In this document: positions 59,045-64,000 of the stretch, piece after piece
Position numbering within the stretch: position 1 is the first letter of the stretch
Layout of the letters: each line of letters opens with the position of its first letter
Assembly (NCBI RefSeq): GCF_002051585.1
Contig: NZ_MZGX01000028.1
Coordinates: 1 to 64,000, forward strand
Source: Ruminiclostridium hungatei
GTDB taxonomy: Bacteria; Bacillota; Clostridia; Acetivibrionales; DSM-1351
DNA: 64,000 bases
Direction of reading: 5' to 3'
Position numbers and translations under genes: made by a program
The notes under the pieces: model-generated
What the model saw: only the letters and a program-made list of their open reading frames with translations
What the model was told of the DNA's origin: nothing
Database searches by the model: none

Positions 59045-59377
59045 TTAACCCTCCTGAATAATTTTTTTATCAATTAACTTTTTTAAAACCACATCTATTG
59101 GATAGGATGCTTCAAAAATCCTGATGCCCTTTGCCTGTATAAATGCCAGAGCACCTCTTCCAATCCGGTTTACAATTATAGAACTGCAATCCTCTATAAG
59201 CTTTAAAGTCCTGGCAAACTCACTTTCATCATGGCTGTTGGCAGCAGACGGTTTTCTGATTTCAATAAATTTAAAAGCCTTTTGATCTATTTCATATATG
59301 TAAAAGCTTGTGGCTCTTGCAAAATGCAAATCAATATTTTTTCCGTCGCTGCTTGCAATTGCTATTCTTTGACTCAT
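59045..59377 (-). CDS. NifX/NafY-type (dinitrogenase iron-molybdenum cofactor) domain protein
   Basis: A 110-aa single-domain protein of the Nitro_FeMo-Co family (PF02579): IAIASSDGKNIDLHFARATSFYIYEI at the N-terminus and IIVNRIGRGALAFIQAKGIRIFEA. Relatives carry or store iron-sulfur cofactor precursors (NifB-co, FeMo-co). Its presence between metQ and mccB, downstream of nitrogenase-like D and K genes in the same operon, suggests that it serves maturation of that enzyme's cofactor. It is 11 bases after metQ and 4 bases before mccB. Confidence 0.85.
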   Translation of the reverse strand: MSQRIAIASSDGKNIDLHFARATSFYIYEIDQKAFKFIEIRKPSAANSHDESEFARTLKLIEDCSSIIVNRIGRGALAFIQAKGIRIFEASYPIDVVLKKLIDKKIIQEG

Positions 59378-59388
59378 TGTGCCACCTC

Positions 59389-60234
59389 CTAGAAAGCCGG
59401 TATTACTGCACCCTTATACTTGTCTTCAATAAATTTGCGTACTTCCGGGGTGGTAAGCGCATTCTTCAAAGCCACTATGGCAGGTTCATTTACTCTGCTG
59501 CTTTTTGTGACAAGTATATTTGCATAAGGAGAATCCTTTCCCTCCCTGAATAGTGCGGAATTGGCATCAATACCTGCCTCAAGGATTTTATTGGTGTTGG
59601 TTATGTATCCGTCGAAATCCTCCTTCAGCCTTATCAGTTGGGCCGAATCAATTTCCTTCAGCTCTATTTTTCTGGTATATTCGGCTATATCCTTTATGGT
59701 GGCGGCATGTTCGGGCAAATCTGCCTTTAATTTAATAAATCCGTTTTGCTCCAGAATTTTCAGAGCCCTGTACTCGTTTGTAACATCATTGGGAATGCCA
59801 ATAACCGCATTCTCCGGCAATTCTTCCCGGGTCCTGTATTTTGCGGAATACAAACCTATGGGCTCTACATGAATATTTCCGGCATTGGCAAGATCATAGC
59901 CTTTTTCCTTGCTGACCGAATCAAGATATGGCTGGTGCTGAAAAAAGTTCACATCAAATTCACCATTATCCGTATCTTCATTGCCGTGATCATTCTGCAG
60001 AATTGTTATATCCAGATTTACCCCAAGAGAGGCAAGTTCAGGCTTCACAAAATTCAGAAGCTCGGCATGGGGTACCTGGTCAGCCAACACCTTCAGCGTT
60101 ACAGGCTTATCCTTTGAAAAGGTCTGTGCCAGAGACCTGCTGCCGTCCTCTGAGCCACCGGTTTTTCCGCAGCCTGCCGACAGCACGGCAATTAATGCCA
60201 CTGCTCCGATTAAAGCAATTATTGCTCTTTTCAT
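59389..60234 (-). CDS. metQ: Methionine-type ABC transporter substrate-binding lipoprotein
   Basis: A 281-aa NlpA-family lipoprotein with signal peptide and lipobox LSAGC (Cys about 22), then the MetQ core (VTLKVLADQVPHAELLNFVKPELASLGVNLDI, FFQHQPYLDS, YSAKYRTREELPENAVIGIPND). Binds D/L-methionine or a related thioether. It probably starts at MKRAIIAL after AAAGGATG. About 110 bases separate it from metI, unlike the tight spacing elsewhere in the operon. Confidence 0.92.
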   Translation of the reverse strand: MKRAIIALIGAVALIAVLSAGCGKTGGSEDGSRSLAQTFSKDKPVTLKVLADQVPHAELLNFVKPELASLGVNLDITILQNDHGNEDTDNGEFDVNFFQHQPYLDSVSKEKGYDLANAGNIHVEPIGLYSAKYRTREELPENAVIGIPNDVTNEYRALKILEQNGFIKLKADLPEHAATIKDIAEYTRKIELKEIDSAQLIRLKEDFDGYITNTNKILEAGIDANSALFREGKDSPYANILVTKSSRVNEPAIVALKNALTTPEVRKFIEDKYKGAVIPAF

Positions 60235-60345
60235 ATTGGTCATCCTTTCAGGTTATTATTTGTAATACTTTATTTAATTGCCTGCCAATACTATATTATT
60301 ACTATATGTTTACTATGTTTAAATGTTAAAAATTTTTTCCCTGCT

Positions 60346-61056
60346 TCATACAAGGAATCTTTTTTTCAAAATATGTCTTGACAGCGCATCCCCAATAAAC
60401 TGAACCATTTGAACCAGGATTATAAGTACAAGCACAGCGGCTATGAGAATATCGGTTTTGAATCTGGAATAACCAAATCTCACCGCCACGTCTCCCAGCC
60501 CCCCGGCCCCGAAGGTACCTGCCAAAGCCGTAGTTGCTATAACGGCAATAATTGAAACTGTGAAAGCCCGTATCAGGGAAGGCAGGGCTTCGGGTATAAG
60601 CACCTTGAGTACAATCTTGTGATTTGGAGTACCCATGGCCTTTGCCGCCTCAATTTTACCTTTTGAAACCTCAAGGATACTGCTTTCAACAAGTCTTCCA
60701 AACATGGGCACACAACTTGCCACAAGGGCGAATATACATGCTTCCGGGCCATATGCCCTTCCAATGACAAGTCTCGACATGGGCAGGGTAAGTATAATTA
60801 AAATCATGGAAGGGAGAGACCTCAGCACATTTACAATTGCACCCAGTACCCTGTTGAATACAGGCAGCGGATGTATTCCCTGCTTATGGGTCAATACAAG
60901 TACAACTCCCAGGATAAGACCCAGGATAAGAGTGAATATTGTGGTAACAAAGGTCATGTAAAGAGTATCTATTATTGCCGGAGCAATAATAGCCCACACC
61001 TCACGTCCAAAAGCACTTTTAATCACTTCGACAAAGCTGCTGTTATTAAGATTCAA
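60346..61056 (-). CDS. metI: Methionine-type ABC transporter permease
   Basis: A 236-aa permease with five or six membrane helices and the MetI pattern (LYMTFVTTIFTLILGLILGVVLVLT, NVLRSLPSMILIILTLPMSRLVIG, and the EAA-like IEAAKAMGTPNHKIVLKVLIPEALPSLI). It starts with TTG overlapping the metN stop, preceded by GAGGGGGAG. Confidence 0.92.
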   Translation of the reverse strand: MNLNNSSFVEVIKSAFGREVWAIIAPAIIDTLYMTFVTTIFTLILGLILGVVLVLTHKQGIHPLPVFNRVLGAIVNVLRSLPSMILIILTLPMSRLVIGRAYGPEACIFALVASCVPMFGRLVESSILEVSKGKIEAAKAMGTPNHKIVLKVLIPEALPSLIRAFTVSIIAVIATTALAGTFGAGGLGDVAVRFGYSRFKTDILIAAVLVLIILVQMVQFIGDALSRHILKKRFLV

Positions 61057-61844
61057 ATATACTCCCCCTCATTTACCCATTGATTTGCAGCAAATTCCGC
61101 ATTTATTTTTACAAAAAGCCTGGCTGTATCACTCCCTGGGTTTTGGAATATTTCCCGAACACTTCCTCGTTCTACTATGATTCCATTTTCAAGCACCGCC
61201 ATATTTTTACAGGAGTATTTTATAACGTCAAGCTCATGAGTTATAAGTATTATTGTAAGACCAAGCTTCCTGTTTATATCCTTTAAAAGGTCCAGCACCG
61301 AAAGGGTTGTTTGAGGGTCAAGTGCGGAGGTTGCCTCATCACTGAGCAATACCTGGGGATGGTTTGCAAGGGCTCTTGCAATACCCACTCTTTGCTTCTG
61401 ACCTCCGCTGAGCTGCCCCATATGGCAGTTTACCTTCTGGCTTAACTCTACAAGTTCCAGCAGCTCTTCAACTCTGTTTCTTATTTTCTTTTTGTCATAG
61501 CCTGCTATTTCAAGGGGATAGGCAACATTGCCAAACACGGTTCTGGAATCAAAAAGATTAAAATTCTGAAAAATCATACCTATCTTTTTTCTATAGTGGT
61601 TCAACGCCTTTTTTGATGTATTTGTAATCTCATTTTCACCAATGCGGACACTGCCTCTATCAGGAGTTTCCAGACCATTGAGGCATCTTATGAGTGTGGA
61701 TTTGCCTGCCCCGCTGAAGCCTACTACTCCAAAAATATCACCCCTGTCCAGCTTCAGATTGATACCCTTTAGTACTTCCACATCCCCATCTGCATTTCTG
61801 AAGGATTTATGCAAATCCTCTACAATTATAAAACCGCTCTCCAT
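61053..61844 (-). CDS. metN: Methionine-type ABC transporter ATPase lacking the NIL domain
   Basis: A 263-aa ABC ATPase: Walker A GFSGAGKSTL (about 37), Q-loop, signature LSGGQKQRVGIARAL, Walker B VLLSDEATSALD, H-loop ITHELDV. MetN proteins usually have about 340 residues, with a C-terminal NIL domain that binds methionine and shuts off uptake. Here the protein stops after the ATPase domain. It may thus escape trans-inhibition or carry another sulfur compound. The start MESGFIIVEDL follows GGAGG. Confidence 0.9.
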   Translation of the reverse strand: MESGFIIVEDLHKSFRNADGDVEVLKGINLKLDRGDIFGVVGFSGAGKSTLIRCLNGLETPDRGSVRIGENEITNTSKKALNHYRKKIGMIFQNFNLFDSRTVFGNVAYPLEIAGYDKKKIRNRVEELLELVELSQKVNCHMGQLSGGQKQRVGIARALANHPQVLLSDEATSALDPQTTLSVLDLLKDINRKLGLTIILITHELDVIKYSCKNMAVLENGIIVERGSVREIFQNPGSDTARLFVKINAEFAANQWVNEGEYI

Positions 61845-61886
61845 GCCGACCTCCGCCAAAGTGCCACCATTGACCATGACCATTTG

Positions 61887-63203
61887 CTATCTGTATGTGT
61901 TAAGTACCCTGTCATAGATGTCTTCAATTGCTCTCAATCCTCCGTTATAGCCTGCATACCCGCAGTTGAGCACAAGCCTGTAGGTTACCGGTGCGCTTAT
62001 TATCAAAAGATCTGCCTTTAAGTCATTTGCCAGGTCTCTTTCCCAACCGCTTCCCAAAATAAGGGTCCTGTTCTTTGGAGGCGACTGTCTTATTTCCTCC
62101 TGAATGGCTCCTCCGTCTATTGAGAAGACAACCTCAGCAGATCTTAAATCTGATATCTTTGAAAATTGCAATTTAACAGACTCCCTGAATTCCTCCGGAG
62201 TATCGTCGATAACATATTGTTTTTCGGGCAGGATGCCCAGCTCATTCAGAAGAAATTTAGAAAAACCAATGGAATAGGAAGCATCCAATATCGTATAAAA
62301 CCGTCTGGGGATACCATACCTGAATTCAAGCATAAAATCTGCCGTTCGTTCAATAAAGGAGTAATATTTCTCCTCCTCCAGACGTATGAAATCCTCGGTT
62401 TTTTTATCATCCAGTTCTCCAAACCCGGAAACCTGTCTCAGAAATTTTGAAGTCTCTATTCCTCCGATTGGAAGATAGGGGAATTGAATATAGGGTGTGC
62501 CGTATTTTTCTTCAAGATGTCTTACTATGCCCAGTCCTGCCCAGCTATTTACCAGAATATTAAACTGGGCATGGGGTATGGTTTTCCACTCTTCAACACC
62601 TTGTGAATCATTCCCGAACAGTATGTTCACCTTCAGTCCGATTCCTTCCAATATTCTTTTGATTTCTTTAAGATTTCCGTTCCAGTATGGATCTTGATAG
62701 GGAATTGTTGCAAAAACATTTACAAGTCCCTTTTTAAAGGCTCCGCCCTTGTTGAAGGCATCCACATATTGGTCGATTATTGCATTAACAACAGTTTCAT
62801 GACTTTTATAATTGTTGCTTTTAAAGCCACCTGTTTCAGCATATACGATGGGCTTCCCCTGTGACCGGTATTCTCCTGCCACTCTTCCCACATCATCACC
62901 CACAATATCAGAAGTACATCCGGTCAGGACAACGTACAAATCCCCGTCGATTACTTTGAAAGCGCCGTCTATTACATTTCTCAGCCTGCCCTCTCCTCCG
63001 TAGACCACCTCGGCTTCACCCGCATTTGTACAGGGTATGGTATTGCCGCCTGCGTACCCCTCGCCCTGTCCTATGAGGCTGCTGACCTTGGAGCTGCAGC
63101 CGGGTCCTGCATGCAATATGGGCACTCCTCTCCTGATTGCGACAACTGTCTGCTGTGCACCAATTGCACAGGAGTATCTTGGCTGCTCAATAAACTTCAA
63201 CAT
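61887..63203 (-). CDS. Nitrogenase-like oxidoreductase component 1, beta (K-type) subunit, pair 2
   Basis: A 438-aa paralogue of the protein at 20650. Cys12 (RYSCAIGA), Cys36 (HAGPGCSSK) and Cys96 (LTGCTSDIVGDD) match P-cluster ligand spacing; ETGGFKSNN and LPIGGIETSKFLR are shared with pair 1. It overlaps the upstream D-type gene by 17 bases and is followed after 42 bases by metN. This operon link with methionine uptake, mccAB and OAH sulfhydrylase points to the sulfur-related nitrogenase-like reductases (methylthio-alkane reductase, MarK-type). True NifK is longer and sits with nifH and nifE/N. Confidence 0.83.
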   Translation of the reverse strand: MLKFIEQPRYSCAIGAQQTVVAIRRGVPILHAGPGCSSKVSSLIGQGEGYAGGNTIPCTNAGEAEVVYGGEGRLRNVIDGAFKVIDGDLYVVLTGCTSDIVGDDVGRVAGEYRSQGKPIVYAETGGFKSNNYKSHETVVNAIIDQYVDAFNKGGAFKKGLVNVFATIPYQDPYWNGNLKEIKRILEGIGLKVNILFGNDSQGVEEWKTIPHAQFNILVNSWAGLGIVRHLEEKYGTPYIQFPYLPIGGIETSKFLRQVSGFGELDDKKTEDFIRLEEEKYYSFIERTADFMLEFRYGIPRRFYTILDASYSIGFSKFLLNELGILPEKQYVIDDTPEEFRESVKLQFSKISDLRSAEVVFSIDGGAIQEEIRQSPPKNRTLILGSGWERDLANDLKADLLIISAPVTYRLVLNCGYAGYNGGLRAIEDIYDRVLNTYR

Positions 63204-64000
63204 CTATGTTTCCTCCAAGAAAAGAAAATGGGTTTTGCTCAAGCCACCATTTTGTGTATGGCATAGTGCTGTGTTTTGCAAGGTTGGTTACAAATTCCCT
63301 GTTATCAATAGTTTCAAGTATTCTTTCAGCATAGTTCAGAACACCCTGATAGCCAAAGCCGAATTGCTCATCTCCTATAAGCAGTGTCGGAACGCCCAGC
63401 TTGGCACCCCATAATGTCATTCCTCCATGTCGTGCTATCATGATGTCTGGACGTACTTTATTCAATATGTTGACAAGTTCATAAGCCTGTTTGTTGCATA
63501 CATTATAGTTGTGAACATCTCCGTAGGTATTCACATCATGGGCCAGGGCATCCGAAGCAGGATCAGCATTGTCATAGACAGGGTCATGGTGGAATATTGC
63601 CGCTCCCTGAACCTTAAGACCAAGCTCCCTTAACAAGGCAATCAGTGCATGCCCGTGGGCGGCACCGGCAGTAATATAGGCAGTCTTTCCCTGCAGCTTT
63701 CTCCTGTATTCCTCCAGAATAGGCAAAACCCTGCTGTGTTCCTTTTGAATGTACTCCTCAATTTCCTTTTCCCTTTTCAAAACTTTGCCCAATTCCCTGA
63801 GCCAGGCGTCAGTTCCTGGAATACCATAAGCCGGAGGTGCTTTAATCTCAGGAACTCCATACAACTGCTCAAGAGCAGCCCCCAGGTAAGTTCCAAGTGT
63901 AGGACATATCTGAATGGTAGCGGCAGCCTCTGATATATATTCCAGGTCAGCCACGGTAGAAAACGGAACTATATAGTCCGCCTTGTAGCCCAAAGGCTCC
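63187..64000 (-). CDS. Nitrogenase-like oxidoreductase component 1, alpha (D-type) subunit, pair 2 (partial)
   Basis: The last 270 or so residues of a NifD/MarD-type protein; the gene continues beyond the window edge with an open frame (…EPLGYKADYIVPFSTVADLEY). ATIQICPTLGTYLGAALEQ carries the Cys that aligns with Cys267 of the pair 1 protein and the NifD cofactor ligand. AYITAGAAHGHALIALLREL, AIFHHDPVYDNADPASD and MPYTKWWLEQ are shared with pair 1. It is the first visible gene of the sulfur operon; genes for the Fe protein and a NifB-like protein would be expected beyond 64000. Confidence 0.85.
   Translation of the reverse strand, partial: EPLGYKADYIVPFSTVADLEYISEAAATIQICPTLGTYLGAALEQLYGVPEIKAPPAYGIPGTDAWLRELGKVLKREKEIEEYIQKEHSRVLPILEEYRRKLQGKTAYITAGAAHGHALIALLRELGLKVQGAAIFHHDPVYDNADPASDALAHDVNTYGDVHNYNVCNKQAYELVNILNKVRPDIMIARHGGMTLWGAKLGVPTLLIGDEQFGFGYQGVLNYAERILETIDNREFVTNLAKHSTMPYTKWWLEQNPFSFLGGNIDVEVY

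Noticed and set aside
1-64000. tRNA, rRNA genes or CRISPR arrays
   Set aside because: I found no sequence with tRNA or rRNA features and no regularly spaced repeat array in the window.

Overview
The window looks like a chromosomal segment of a low-GC, anaerobic, cellulolytic clostridium, most likely a Ruminiclostridium-type organism. The evidence is a secreted family 26 mannanase ending in a type I dockerin (a cellulosome subunit), iron uptake by Feo, a flavin reductase-rubredoxin fusion, nitrogenase-like proteins, and Firmicutes-style gene order around rplS-lepB-rbgA-rnhB and the ylqG/ylqH-like pair.

Bases 202-12654 hold two head-to-tail, almost identical 6,216-bp copies of a filamentous-phage (inovirus) prophage. 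I found only two differing bases. Each copy encodes a repressor, a rolling-circle initiator, an ssDNA-binding-like protein, an adsorption-protein-like secreted protein, four tiny membrane proteins (one the likely major coat protein, followed by a terminator), a Zot/pI assembly ATPase, a winged-helix regulator and a small accessory gene. There is no secretin and no integrase. Three copies of a 21-bp att core mark both ends and the junction, and the rebuilt empty site is a near-perfect palindrome.

Bases 12655-25500 begin with a 1,280-aa helicase-nuclease fusion resembling type II Mokosh defence, directly beside the prophage array. Next come a degraded ORF, a small membrane protein, an EamA permease, the mannanase, a first nitrogenase-like K/D gene pair with a structured leader, a charged repeat protein and an sdpRI-like pair.

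Bases 25500-55500 are mostly housekeeping: an RCC1-like secreted protein, terC behind a probable yybP-ykoY (manganese) riboswitch, two DedA proteins, a LysM-CAP protein, a feoA-feoA-feoB cluster with DtxR-type operators and a divergent DtxR-family gene, a beta-lactamase-like protein, purB behind PurBox-like sites, an aminotransferase, an M19 dipeptidase, the yraN/ylqH/ylqG/rnhB/rbgA/lepB/rplS group, dcd and rsgA. Two dispersed 158-159-bp elements share a core but have different, self-complementary arms. A TIR-SLATT pair is a candidate small defence system.

Bases 55500-64000 form one long minus-strand sulfur/methionine gene cluster: nitrogenase-like D (cut by the window edge) and K, a MetN-MetI-MetQ transporter, a NifX-like protein, mccB, mccA and O-acetylhomoserine sulfhydrylase. 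A nitrogenase-like reductase embedded among methionine and cysteine salvage genes suggests a role in reducing organic sulfur compounds, as in the methylthio-alkane reductase family, rather than N2 fixation. This cluster and the tandem Gram-positive inovirus are the most notable systems here.
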